Under the pieces are notes generated by a model. The model was not told where the DNA came from and ran no database searches. It was given only the letters and a program-made list of their open reading frames with translations. From positions 42,271,203 to 42,335,202 of the forward strand of contig JAJEKV010000002.1 in assembly GCA_021234155.1 (NCBI GenBank): a stretch of 64,000 nt of DNA. Reading direction: 5' to 3'. How positions within the stretch are numbered: the first letter of the stretch is position 1; the number at the start of each line of letters is the position of its first letter. This DNA comes from Isoetes taiwanensis (taxonomy: Eukaryota; Streptophyta; Lycopodiopsida; Isoetales; Isoetaceae). Position numbers and translations under genes: made by a program. Positions 36,183 through 47,595 of this stretch are shown here, in pieces.

Positions 36183-39100
36183 ATGACATCCTTAGATTTT
36201 TCAGACATTACAACCATCTCTTCTTCGGAAAAAGTGTGCGTCGATGATTCCATCAAATCCAAGGACGTTCTAGGGATAACTAGCTCTCCGTCTATCAATT
36301 CCTCATCGGCCAAATCGAGTGGCGTAGCACGAGAACGGTCACTCCGATGTGAGTCTGTGTGCCCTTTTTTTTCTCGTCATTTACTATTCCCAAACTAATT
36401 ATGAACTTCCGACTTTGTTAGTAGGTAATGTTGGCACATCGCAAAGAAAATGCAGAAGTTTGCTCAACTTATGCCTAGGTCTTTTGGGGAGACACTTGGA
36501 ACAAATTTCGGATGAGATCTCTATGGTTGCTCCAGTATTTCCTTCTAAAGTAAAGGTATGTCTCAAGCAAATCATGTTAAACCTAAATTTCTCTAGTATT
36601 ATCCTTTTAAAAATGATGAATGATGGAAAGATTGAGTCAGAGGTTAATCCAGCATTGCAGTCTAGCATTGCAGTCTTAGTTGAACGGGCTTTAGCAAAAC
36701 TTGTTAGTGTGGGATTACATGCACTGAAAATGCAATCTTACACTTTTCAGTTCCTTGCGTTCTTTAGAGGACCACACTATGGGCCTCAGTTATTATAGTT
36801 TTGCATTCTCTTCATAGTTAAATGGATGGCTTTGCGAAGAAATAGAAATGGAATAACATGATTCTAACAATAGAAAAGAAGATGCTTATTGCATTCAACT
36901 AGTCAGAGCTCTAGACTGTAAAAAATATACTACCATCTTTTAGAGGTACAAAGGCCTTGCCGTTAGGTTACATACAAAAGCCTTGCCGTCAGGTTACATA
37001 TGATACATATGAGACTGGAAGTATCTTCCACCGAGAAAACATTATTATAATGTAGTCCATGGAAAGGATACTTACTGCTGCATCCAAAGAGATTAGTATA
37101 ACCCTCATGGTTATGTTCCTCCTTGACCATGTACTCCGTTTTAAGTGCCTATGCCTGAACTTCTTTGTATTGTATCCTTCTCATCTTGATTGATATTAGA
37201 GTGTTTCTATTGCTTTCCAACATGATATTAGTGTGCTCTATGCTAATTTGTTTTTAGAGAGAGAGAGAGAGAGAGGACGGAGGGAAGCGGGCAAATTTGG
37301 CTGTAAATTTGGCTGGCAAATTTGGCTGCAAATTTGGCTGGCAAATTTGGCTGTAATCTCTCCCTTTGCCTATTTCATAGAAGTCACAAGAAGTGATTTG
37401 GGCTGTTGAAGTGTCAGGAAGAATCAAAGTACCTGGAGGTTGGTCGAACAAGATAAATAGCATCATTGGGGTTAAACCGGGCTGTCCCTTGCTCCCTAGT
37501 TTCTTTGGCCTGTACATTGACGAGGTTTTCCTTATCCCTTTGTTCTTTGACCTGTAAAAGCTTTGTGTGCACACTGAAGAGTGCACTTCCATCCTTCTTT
37601 ATGTGGGCACTGGGAAAGGAAATTCTTCCAAGCTGATTTCCAAGAGATTTCAGTAAGGCTCTATCTCTTCAACACTTTGGTTAGACGAGCTGCATTATAT
37701 GGTGCTTGAGATTTAAAAGCTTCTCACAATGGATTAGTATATAGACTTTAGACTCCCCACATAACTTGAAACATTGAGACAGATCACTTAGGTCTCACCA
37801 TCAGAAATATTCTAAATTTACTGTATGCTATGAAATTGGACTTGGACTACATATGAAAGGGAGCACATTATTCAGTATACATGTTTATAAAATGGAGTTG
37901 CAGAAAGGGAGAATAGAATGCTCTGCTAAAGAATGGTTCCTTTTAGATAGCGTGAACTGCTGCTCTTCCTAAATTTGGGTTCTAGTGTTGAATGTCTGGC
38001 TTCTCAAAAGTGTTCTTTTGCTTTATAACTTTTATGTGTCTGGCAGATTTGCTTAATAGCAATTGCTCGTCGAAGAGGATTGCTACATGATAAGCTTTTG
38101 CTAGCTTTGGCAGATGAATCATTTGAATTGCTGGATATATCTGGATCAGATGTCACAGACATGGGCTTGGAGGGTACAGTGAAAATGTGCCCTCTTTTGA
38201 AAGCAGCAGACATTAGGTATAGTTTTGGGCTGCATTTCTTTTGCACATGCCAGAGCAACTATTTTGAGAGACTATGATTTTTGTCTTTTTGCAGTCGATG
38301 CAGCAGAGTGACTTCTCGTTCCATACTGGCATTGGTTATGCATTGCCCTTGTTTGCAAACATTGAGATGTGGGTATGAGTTTTTTATGTGTAAAATGTCT
38401 GTTGTCTTATTCTATAAGCCATTTTGACTTTTAATGGTATCTTAACAGTGGCACTTTAATGAGCAACAAAGCAATAAAATCATCACTTAGCTACATTTGT
38501 CCAGGCTTGAATTTGGAAGCAGTAGAAGAAAGCTGGGAAAATCTTGAAACCAAGGAGATTAGAAGGGGTGCTTTATCTTTGCAGTGGCTGATTTGGGTAA
38601 GCAAGGTGTCGATATGTGGCACCTTTTTTAAACGACAAATCAGGTTTTATTTTCCTATTTTTGTGTTTAGGTGTGAATCAATGGTGTTTAGACTAGCGCT
38701 TAATTGTCTATTTCAGCAAGTAGATTTGCAGACCTTAATGTAGGATTCACATGAGCCTCTAAATTTGCAGCAGTGAGGGAGGTGGCCGTGACCAGCGGTA
38801 CAGCAGCCCTCTAGCTGCAACAGTCCCGCTAATAGGTGTACGCGCGGCTGCTTAAAAATTTGCAGTGCTGCTTGAAGATTTGCAGCGCTGCCTAAGATGT
38901 CACGCCCTCTTGCAGCTGGCATTTTTTCCTCTATGTGCATGTGAATCTGCCATAATTCACATGTATGGCTACTGTGAATTGCCCCCAGATGTTTTTACCC
39001 CTTTTTTTTCGCTGTCACTACTGATCGTTGGCATGCACCCTTGACTGTTATTAAATAAAATACAGCCACCTACATTGCCATGACTTTAGGAACTAGCCTT

Positions 39101-39899
39101 TTTAACCTGATGTTGAGGTTGTGTGGTTATTCACTTGAGACTTAACATTCTAGAATTTTGATTCGGCTGCTAAATTGTGATAAAAATATTCACAATAGTA
39201 GACTGTTCATGATAGGTCATCTGTGGTTAAACTTGAAGGTGATGTTAGGATGAACAATTTCTATGTTTAGAATTTTTGATTCGGCTGCTAAATTGTGATA
39301 AAAAGATTCACAATGTTATACCGTTCATGATAGGTCATCTGTGATTATAGTGGAAGGTGATGTTAGGACGAACAATTTTTGTCTAGAATTTTTGATTCGG
39401 CTGCTAAATTGTGATAAAAATATTCACAATGGTATTCATCTGTGGTTAAAGTGGAAGGTGGTGTTAGGACGATCAATTTTTATGGCCATGTGTAACAATT
39501 TTTTGATTCATGCAGCCTTCAGTTGATGAGACGTCAAAAGAGTTTCTAGAAGTTCACTGGCCGAAGGTAGTATTGAATCCAAAGCCTGCTAAATTGTTGA
39601 TGCCTCAGATTCCATCAGAGGCTTTCCCTGACAGGGTGCTCGATGATCCCATCATATCAGACATCGATCCAAGGACCTGGGAAACAGGAGTATGTGCACA
39701 GATCATTCATGATAGAATGGAACTTTCATTAGCTGAGCGCTTCAGGATGGCGTTTGTCAAAAGAGATGAACGTCTGGCCCCTAAAAGAGCTAAAAACATG
39801 AGACAAAACCAAAGGCGTGCTGAAAAAGTACATCTAAGCTCCAATGTAGAGGCCAAAGCTCGTTTTTTAGCTGGAGATATGTGGGAAGTATCTTCATGA
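36183..39899 (+). CDS. RNI-like leucine-rich-repeat protein, six exons, intact
   Basis: The only complete multi-exon gene I can reconstruct here. Exons 36183-36348, 36422-36555, 38047-38216, 38295-38372, 38449-38596 and 39516-39899 total 1080 nt and encode 359 aa, with GT-AG at every intron and no stop. Residues 1-55 are Ser-rich. Residues 56-125 are helical (LLNLCLGLLGRHLEQISDEI, IARRRGLLHDKLLLALADES). Residues 126-215 hold RNI-type leucine repeats (FELLDISGSDVTDMGL, DISRCSRVTSRSILALVM, LQTLRCGG). The C-terminus has PKPAKLLMP, DIDPRTWETGV and a basic RLAPKRAKNMRQNQRRAEKV block known from plant homologues. Such repeats bind proteins. The family's molecular role is not known to me. Introns 2 and 5 hold transposon debris, tolerated by splicing. 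Confidence 0.87.
37255..37360. repeat. (GA)n and AAATTTGGCTG repeats in intron 2
   Basis: A short GA run (37255-37275) is followed by five to six tandem AAATTTGGCTG units (37290-37350). They lie inside intron 2 of the RNI-like gene. Confidence 0.8.
37415..37560 (+). mobile_element. LINE H, RT motif B scrap in intron 2
   Basis: SGRIKVPGGWSNKINSIIG then VKPGCPLLPSFFGLYIDEV matches RT motif B of the neighbouring LINEs (V.QGCPLSPTLFGLYID), with Gln to Pro and other changes. It sits in intron 2 of the RNI-like gene, in the gene's orientation. Confidence 0.8.
39147..39485. repeat. Three-copy tandem repeat in intron 5
   Basis: TTGATTCGGCTGCTAAATTG then TGATAAAAATATTCACAAT and TAGGTCATCTGTGGTTA occurs at about 39155, 39275 and 39395, units of about 118 bp. 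It lies in the last intron of the RNI-like gene. Confidence 0.85.
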
Positions 39900-40631
39900 A
39901 CTGGTTATTTGTGAACATCAATTATTGTAAATATATATCTAATAATGCGAGAAAGAAAGAATGGATTCCATGATCTATCACAGTATTCTCTTCATGAAAA
40001 GCTTGACTTGCTTGCGTCTGCATAAGATGATGCATATAATAGGACTTTTGTTGAGAACAGCAGCAGCAGCTAACATACGAGTGGACAACTAGAACTATTT
40101 ATTTATAAGGGCACATTAAGATAGAAGTTCATGTCAGGATGTTCTAGAGAGTTATCCAATCCGAGAGAGTTATCCAGAAGATAAATCTAGTTGCTCTTTC
40201 AATGTGATAGGGTAGGGATTTTAATTGGCAAAAGCGAACCAAAATTAATATCCTAAATTTGGAACTTCAGAATTTTGTCGTTCAGCTCAACAACTTTATA
40301 ATGAAGTTGCCTCTCATAAAATGTTCTCAACAAGCGGTAATTTTGAGCATCCACAACAGAAGTTCTAGTTAAAAAAAAAAAAAAGAATTCGAAAACTTTG
40401 AAAGTGACGGAAATGCTGTCTTATTCATTCTTTAGATTATTCATTCTTTAGATGTGGCACTTTTTTTTTCCTTTCCTTTTATGGGATTCTGCAGATCTAT
40501 TAGATTGCATGTAAAAAGTTACATGATATACAAAATTGGCAAAGTTAGGATCTCTGACACCAAAGGCCAACTACAACTACAGATCACCCCATGGGAGGGT
40601 ATAAGGGTAGGTTCACACTTACCGTTATGTT
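39900..40631. terminator. 3' UTR/flank of the RNI-like gene
   Basis: No further coding. AATAATGCG and AAATATATAT words follow the stop within about 60 bases and could serve polyadenylation, but no canonical AATAAA is certain. 40586-40605 (CCATGGGAGGGTATAA) recurs at 58130. Confidence 0.35.
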
Positions 40632-41181
40632 ATACTAGTAACAATGCCCTGTGTTGCTGGGCATAAGTTGGAGGTATAAGTTGGAGGTCTCTAAATGTTT
40701 TACCTGCAGTGAGAAAAGTGTGCAGTAACCTTTTATTATAACAAAAATATCCAACGATAATAAGATTGCCTAGCGTTGCTACGGATAAGTGGGGAACCTA
40801 TAAAGTTATATATCTTATATTATAATGTTGTGTAATAAACCACGCCCTAGATCCAACGGTGAGATCGCCCTAGATCCAACGGTGAGATTTAGTGATCCAA
40901 TCAAGGGCCAAAAAGTCACGTCAAGAAAAAAAAGTCACGTAAGAAAAAAAAACATACAGGGAGGCTAAACCCTAAGGACGAGGGCGGATTTAACCACAGG
41001 CAATGACGGCGATCTGCGACTATGCCAGGCTTCTTAAGATAACGGTAATAAGCTAGGCTATGGTGGGCTTCTTGAGGCTTTTTCCTTCTCTACTTCCTTT
41101 GCAGGTACCTCAGGCTTCCTTTGCAGGAATAAAGCATTGCATGCCTTATTTTGGCGGATAATAATAGGTTATGTGTGTGCA

Positions 41182-41496
41182 ATGGAAGAAGGATCCGGCA
41201 ACGATGATGGCAACGTGAAGCAGTCTGTCTCTTCAATTTTTAGGCATGCCCACAAGCTTCTGTACCAACGCATGAGAATCAGAGCAGAAGATAGCCGCAT
41301 TTTTGTTGGTAGGTTTCATTTCCTTGACAAGCAGGGTAACATAATCCTGCATGATACCGTGGAACACAGAACTCACAGATCTGTATCATCTCCGGAGCAC
41401 ACTGAACAACGCAGCCTTGGGTTGGCTCTCATTCTGGCGCACTGCCGAATATTCTGTGTGGATTGCAGTTTGGCTTGCTTTCTATTCAAAGAATGA
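41182..41496 (+). CDS. NAA38: NAA38-like Sm-fold auxiliary subunit of NatC
   Basis: NAA38 (LSMD1) is the small Sm-like subunit of the NatC N-terminal acetyltransferase, which acts at ribosomes in the cytosol. This intronless frame gives 104 aa. Residues 23-95 form the Sm-like region: HKLLYQRMRIRAEDSRIFVG, RFHFLDKQGNIILHDTVEHR and TEQRSLGLALI, closely following the plant NAA38 pattern (FLDKQGNIIL, EQR.LGL.LI). The last residues (CSLACFLFKE) depart from the family. ATG at 41182 fits the usual length. No stop or frameshift. It lies inside the candidate Helitron-like unit, so it may be a captured or retroposed copy; a 5' leader with AAACCCTAAG at 40970 suggests it might still be transcribed. Confidence 0.8.
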   Translation: MEEGSGNDDGNVKQSVSSIFRHAHKLLYQRMRIRAEDSRIFVGRFHFLDKQGNIILHDTVEHRTHRSVSSPEHTEQRSLGLALILAHCRIFCVDCSLACFLFKE

Positions 41497-44033
41497 TTAG
41501 TGCAAACAGAGGATGGAGCCGTTTAGGCTGATCAATTGGTGGCTTAAACAACATATGCAGATCTCATTCCAACAATCTTCCTACTCCTGGTGAGTGTATT
41601 GGATTATTTCCATTGCCCTGTTATGGAAGCAAAGCTGTTTTTGGACAAAGCTGCTATCAGAAGGGAAAGGTGCAAATTTGTATGTTTGTTACTGGACAAG
41701 AAAAATGGGCTCTGTATCTTGACTTCTGCATTAAGCACTCTGTAACTGTGTCAAATATTCAGCTATGTCATGCAAAATTAGAAGTCTTGGGAGTCTGGTA
41801 AGGTAGCAAATCATTTCTTCTATGCTTGATTAAAGATCGATTTCATGATATGAGTTGGTCGCTAATCCACATTCTTGGCATTTTTAAAGCTCAGCAATCT
41901 ATCACAACGACTAGGGATGGTTTAATATTGGCAATCTTTGTTACAAGCTCTATCCACAAGGCAGCCGGACTTCCTGCTATTTTAAGATAAGCATATCTTA
42001 TTTTTTTATCTTGCCGTTCATCTTAGCCTCAGAAGCCAATGACTTCTTAATTTTCTCTGACAAAACCCACAGAAAAGATCGATTTGTGGATTCACGGTCT
42101 GGTTTTTAATATTAATTACCTCAGAGGCCGATGGGTGCTCAATTTCTGTATCAAGTGCATAGAAAAGGCCGATTCTTTGGATGTCTTGCAGCTTTATCAT
42201 TGATTTGCAAACGCCATAGCTGTGGCAAGTCTAGCCTTATCTAGCTCACTGTTTGTTTTTTCTTTTATTTCTAGATAGATTAAGTTTATGAGTCATCTCC
42301 TTCTAGAAACATACAGCTCCGTGGCATGTTTATGGAAAGTTTCCCCATTTTTTAGTGTTTTTTAAGCTCAACTATGGCTTCCGATCAGGGGATTCAGAAA
42401 AGGGTATTCTGATACAGTTGATGGATTTGCTAATAGAATCCTCTAATGGGATTAGGAAATAGCCCACAGAGAGATTGCTTGAGCTCTATCATGAAGAGGT
42501 GATGATTTTGATCAGAATGATTGCATAGCCACAACTGCAATGCCTTTTGCCAAGCTATCATTTCGATGTAGGAATATTGTTAATTAAAACATAAGGCCAG
42601 CACTTGGCCTGACTTCCCTGCCTAAGGACCAAGCATGCCACTATGATGTTTTGAACTTTAATTTCTATGCGGTCCATTTTGCCAAACTCAGGCACACAAG
42701 CATGTATCCAGTGAAATCTGCATTATAGTAGTTACAATTCATGATTGTGGCAGAGCCAAATGATTTGCTTTTGCAATGTCATGAAGCCAACTAGGTAAAG
42801 GTCATTATCTGCAGAAGAGCTGAATAAACCAAGGGCTGAATATACCTTGCTCGAAACAGGAGTAAGGGCGGTATTTACAGGAGAAAGGAAATATCATAGC
42901 AGGCTGGATAAGAGCATTTCGAAAAGGGAGATTTTTACGAAGATAATAACTGGAGATCCTCCTTGCAGTGGGAGCGAGCCTACTCAACTTTGTTTGATGC
43001 ATTGGATTCAAATTGAGCTTTAGATGTTCTTATGCATTTGAATAATAGTTGAAATGACAGTTGAAAATGATGGTTTCGAGTTATAACGAGCTATCTTTTT
43101 ATTGTTGAAGCTCATTATCATACATAAACTTTGGCTGTAGTAAGCAGCGGTGATTTTAAAACCTCATGCAAATGTGATAGATTATGTGTACATATGAACT
43201 GGTTTATGTGGATTAATAAAACAGTAACAGCTTTGCTTTGAATTAGGGTATAATAAATAATGCATGTCCTTTCCTTTTTGGAAACAACAGCTAGATAGTG
43301 CAGTATAAAAAGACTATCTTGCTGCCGAAATGTACATGCTTCTAAAGTGGAAATCAATTATTTGGTCATGAATATTTGATGACATACAACGTACAGGCTG
43401 GCTAGAGCAAAATGATGGCATGCATATATCTCTCCTTCAGGTCCACCACTTTCATCCTTTATGCGTTGGTGCTCACTGTCAATTCAGGTCCACCACTTTC
43501 ATCCTTTATGCGTTGGTGCTCACTGTCAAATGGTAGACTTAGATAATGACTTCTACCTTTCATTGGACATTAAAGATGGGATTTTTGTAAGCAATTCCTA
43601 AATTGAAAACTAATATTTGATTGTGCTCTATTTGCGGTTACTACATGCAGAGGTGCAAGAAGCACTTTTTGTTGTTGGGGGGGAAACGAGAACAAGTATG
43701 ACATTGTGATAAGTGATGAACAAGTATGACATTGTGATAAGTGATGTATACATGTAAGACATGGATGGTTTCAAACTTCTGGAGTGAGAAAAAAGTTCCA
43801 CATGAAACAAACATAAGAGCAATTGTTGTCATCAAATTGTAGCAAAAAAAAAAAACAAATGAAGTGAAAATGAATACTCCTAATGCTCAAAGGATGAGAA
43901 TTAAGTTGAAATGCATGTTTAATTACATAGTTTTGTAACCATAAGTGCCTCGCTACATTTCTAACAAAACACAAAACAATAATGGTACACATCTTTTCTT
44001 TCTTTTAGCCTATCATTTTCAAGCTCTTAATGT
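41497..44033. other. Unassigned interior of the Helitron-like unit
   Basis: No recognised protein. A 47-bp perfect-looking tandem duplication (GTCCACCACTTTCATCCTTT...) lies at 43440-43530, and ACAAGTATGACATTGTGATA is duplicated at 43692-43740. Plus-strand short frames near 41600-41800 are unassigned. Confidence 0.4.
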
Positions 44034-44099
44034 ATGCCCAGCAACGCTGGGCACCTTTACTAGTATATACAAGTTTTTGTAGTCGCATTATGAGTGGTT

Positions 44100-45210
44100 G
44101 TTCCCAAGATTCTATAAAGACTTCGATAGAATCCTTAAGATTCTCTTGAGATTCCTGTAGATTCTCTAAGATCCTATAAAGATTCTTCTATATTTTTCAA
44201 GATTGCACCAAGATTCCCATAGATACCCTTAGATTTCCCTTAGATTCCTTATGATTCTACAAAGATTTCCCTAGATTCTTAAGATTATATGGAGATTCCC
44301 CTGGATTTTATTAAGATTCCCTTAGATTCTTCGAGATTCTATCTAAATTCCCATAGATTCTTAAAGATTTTATGACAATTTCCATAGATTCTCTTAAGAC
44401 TCCCTAAGATTCCTCTAGGTTCCCAAAGCTTATACCATGATTCCTCTATGTTCCCTAAGATTCTATGAAGATTCTCCTAGATTCCCCAAGATTCTATGAA
44501 GATTCTCCTAGATTCTCCAAGATTCCATCAAGATTCCCCTAGATTCTCAAAAATTTCAGGAAGATTCTTCTAGATTCCCAAAGATTCTCTTAAGATTCGC
44601 TTAGATTCTCCTAGATTCCCAAAGATTCTCTAAAATTCTTAAAGTTCTACAAAGATTCCCTAGATTATTAAGATTCTACAAAGATTCCCTTAGATTTTAT
44701 TAAATTCTTCTAGATTCTCCAAGATTCCATCTTGATTCCCATAGATTCTTAAAGATTTTATGAAGATTCCTTCAGATTCCCCTAGATTTCAAAAGAATAC
44801 CCTAAGATTCCTCTAGATTCTCCTAGATTCTTCTAGATTCTCCAAGATCCCATCAAGATTACTTTAAATTCCAAAATATTTTAGGAATAATCCCCTAGAT
44901 TTCAAAAGAATTGCTTGAGATTCCTCTAGATTCTCTTGAGATTCCTCTAGTTTCCATAGATTCTATGAAGATTCACTGGACCCCAAGATTCCTTCAAGTT
45001 TCCTCTAGGATCTTAAAGATTTTATCAAGATTCCCTTACATTCCCTTACATTCTCAAACATGCTCTCTTGAGCTTCCTATAGATTCTCTAAGATTCTCAT
45101 GATATTCCTCTGGATTCTCTAAGATCCTATAAAGATTCTCCTAGATTTCCTCAATAAAGATTCTCCTAGATTTCCATAAGATTCTTAGTATTCGATTATG
45201 TTGGCTCTAA
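44100..45210 (+). repeat. Left arm: AAGATTC/TAGATTC minisatellite
   Basis: About 1.1 kb of short units alternating AAGATTC and (C)TAGATTC with 4-10 variable bases between, heavily diverged and with no fixed higher-order period that I can see. Confidence 0.92.
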
Positions 45211-45586
45211 CTACGAGAAAATAGTGCCAAAACACCACTCATTGGAAAGCTCTCGACGAGAGCAATCCAATGGCATGGGCCGCACCTTCAGCCGACCCAT
45301 CTACTGCAAGCTACGTGCCTTTGAAGGCGATTAAGCAAAGAGAGGCTTCCTAGAATGTCCACCTCACTACTTTTTTTTATTAATGAGGATGCCACCTCAC
45401 CTCCTTTTAAAAAAAAATTAATATTAATGGCTAGGATTTATGCTCACCTTTTAATCTAACGGTTAAGATCTGCTACACCAAATATTGCTGCCACCTCATC
45501 ATGTGGCATTGAATGCATTCAATACACGTGGCAACATCTGGGCTATTTATTTAGCACATTCGACGGCTCAAATCAATTTGGCTTAA

Positions 45587-45700
45587 GCTTCCCCCTTGAT
45601 GTTCCAATACTTTGAGGTGTCGTCGCCTGGACCGTCGATCTCAGATCTGGATGGCTCACAAGGTGACACCTCAAAGTACTGGAACAAGGGGGGTGCTTAT
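45587..45700. repeat. Foldback hairpin with about 33-bp arms
   Basis: TTCCAATACTTTGAGGTGTC (45602-45621) is mirrored by GACACCTCAAAGTACTGGAA (45665-45684), extended outwards by CCCCCTTG/CAAGGGGGG. The arms mismatch at one base in the core and the loop is about 42 bp. It may be a MITE or the folded end of a larger element. Confidence 0.8.
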
Positions 45701-46744
45701 CACTAATATATATACACGTATATCACATGCTGGGTCATCATGAACATTTTATATATGGGTATCGATCTTGGCCGTTGGTTTTGCTTGGGTGGCATTTATG
45801 TAGGATCCTAACCATACATATGATTTGATGTGACATTCATTTATAAGATGGTGGGGTTGCAACTTTCAATCCTGGCTGTTTATTGTTGAAGAAGCAATCT
45901 TGGCCATTCACATGAGTGCATGGGGTCATGTATGGGTCATGTGGATGCATGAGGTGGCAAAAGGTGGCAAAAGCTAGATGTGACAATTTGTTTGTCGGGT
46001 TATGTTAGAGCATGGGGAGATAACGTGGCGTTGTTATAATGTGCCAAATTTATTGGTTATATTAAAAAAGGAAAAAAAAAAGGAAAACCATTTACGATGG
46101 TTTTCGAGCTGTGTGCTTCGGCGATGGCGGCAACTGATAGGATTTGGCTTATTTTTGCATTTCTTAGTGTCTCTGTAATGGCGGTGATGGTGGAGCTCCG
46201 CCAGACTGTGTTGCTTCCGGGTAGAGTGATTTGTTTCTAGTGAATCGTTGGCGCTCCCTCGCATAGCTTAGAAATTACTGTCTGTGGCCGGATCTTGCCA
46301 ATATCTTTCTTTGTAATATTCATCGGCTTGCAAGAGGCATATGCGATTTCTTCTGTTGATAATTTTTTTTTCTGTATTCATTTCTTCCTTTTTCTCCTCT
46401 GGAAACAAACCATCATTGGCACAATTTTTCTGTTGGATCGGGTTCCTCTGGCGACACATGAGAAAAAAATACATGCAAACTAGGGAGGATCTAAGGTTTC
46501 TAGAAATTTCGTTGTCTAATTTGTGTTTTGTCTGTCATTTCAGATCCCGCATCGACCAAAACGGAAGGGCAGTGAAGTGTTCCAACTCCTTTGCTGGAAG
46601 ATTTTTGAAGATAGCGCTTCTTACAACATAGGTAGACTCTTGTGTGTGTATGGCTATAAACCGAATTGAAACTGCAGTGGTTAGTAAGGCATTAGATTGG
46701 CATGTACCTGGAAAAGGAGTTTTTAGCGTGCCCATGTTTTGTGG

Positions 46745-46945
46745 CAATTTTTATCTGTGCCAAATATGGCGAACCATGTAAATCGGGCTCTGAGACTGTG
46801 TAAGAATATGTTCTGGGCCGGATTCTCTTGCTTCGACAGTCTATTCTCTCTTGCAATTTTTATCTGAGCCAAATATGGCAACCCGTGTAAATTGGGCTCT
46901 AGGATTCTATGTAGGATGTGTTCTTGGGTCGGAATGATCCCAAAG
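46745..46945. repeat. Two-copy tandem repeat, period about 107 bp
   Basis: CAATTTTTATCTG-G/A-GCCAAATATGGC and TGTAAAT-YGGGCTCT occur at about 46746 and 46854. Non-coding. Confidence 0.75.
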
Positions 46946-47309
46946 CTTAGCAGAGGTATTCCTGTGTTGAAATAAAGCAAAGCTAATTTTGGACCAGATT
47001 TACAGCCTCTACTATCGATAAATATCCAATTCTAGGTTGCCTTTGATCGGATTCTCCGGTTTTAAAGCTGCATCTTCCATTTTCTTCAATGCAAAGCTTG
47101 CATTTGGAGCTCAGGCAAATATTCTTTGATTTACCTAGTTAGTAGCGGCACTAACTCTGTGCTTCTTTGTTGCAGAATGTGGAAGGCTGATATGTAAATA
47201 GTGGATGCCATAATCATCGAATTCCATGAATCAATAACTCGAGGTTTGAAGCTTTTAGTAAAAGATTGTCTCTGCCCATATATGGCAGAAGATTTGTGAG
47301 GCAAGATGC

Positions 47310-47450
47310 ATGCACCCAGATAGAACCGCATCACTTGCCATGGTGATCAACTGCAGAGGCAGGCTGACAGATCTACCTGAGGATTACTTTGGAAATGCAG
47401 CATCCTTTACTGTTGCCAACACCACTGTAGGAGAACTAAATGTAAAGGGA
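47310..47450 (+). pseudogene. BAHD acyltransferase fragment
   Basis: BAHD enzymes move acyl groups from CoA to alcohols and amines. From ATG 47310 the frame reads RTASLAMVINCRGRLTDLPE, DYFGNAASFTVANTTVGEL. This matches the family's mid-protein block (RGR...LP.GYFGNA...T...GEL), which precedes the DFGWG motif. The HxxxD and DFGWG motifs are absent, and the following sequence is unrelated. It is a fragment of about 45 residues. Confidence 0.72.
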
Positions 47451-47595
47451 TGCCTTTTGCCGTTTGCCGTTTGCCTTGCTAAGGTGCCTTTTGCCGTTGA
47501 TGAAAGCTTGATGAAGACTTAAAAGGCAGGCAGATTGATTACTGTATGCTCACAAACCAGACTTTACTCATTGATGTTAACAACCAATGATGCAG

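Larger units (their letters stand above)
40632..44060 (+). mobile_element. Candidate Helitron-like unit carrying NAA38
   Basis: At 44034-44060 the sequence has GCCCAGC-AAC-GCTGGGC, a perfect 7-bp hairpin, then ACCTTTACTAG followed by T: the layout of a Helitron 3' end (hairpin about 10 bases before CTAG, insertion before T). At 40632 the inverse, ACTAGTAAC-AATGCCC...GTTGCTGGGCATA, forms an imperfect mirror image, so the ends are about 30-bp inverted repeats. That is atypical for Helitrons and could also mean two opposed elements. The 3.4 kb between them includes the NAA38 frame and unassigned DNA. No replicase inside, so non-autonomous if real. Confidence 0.5.
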
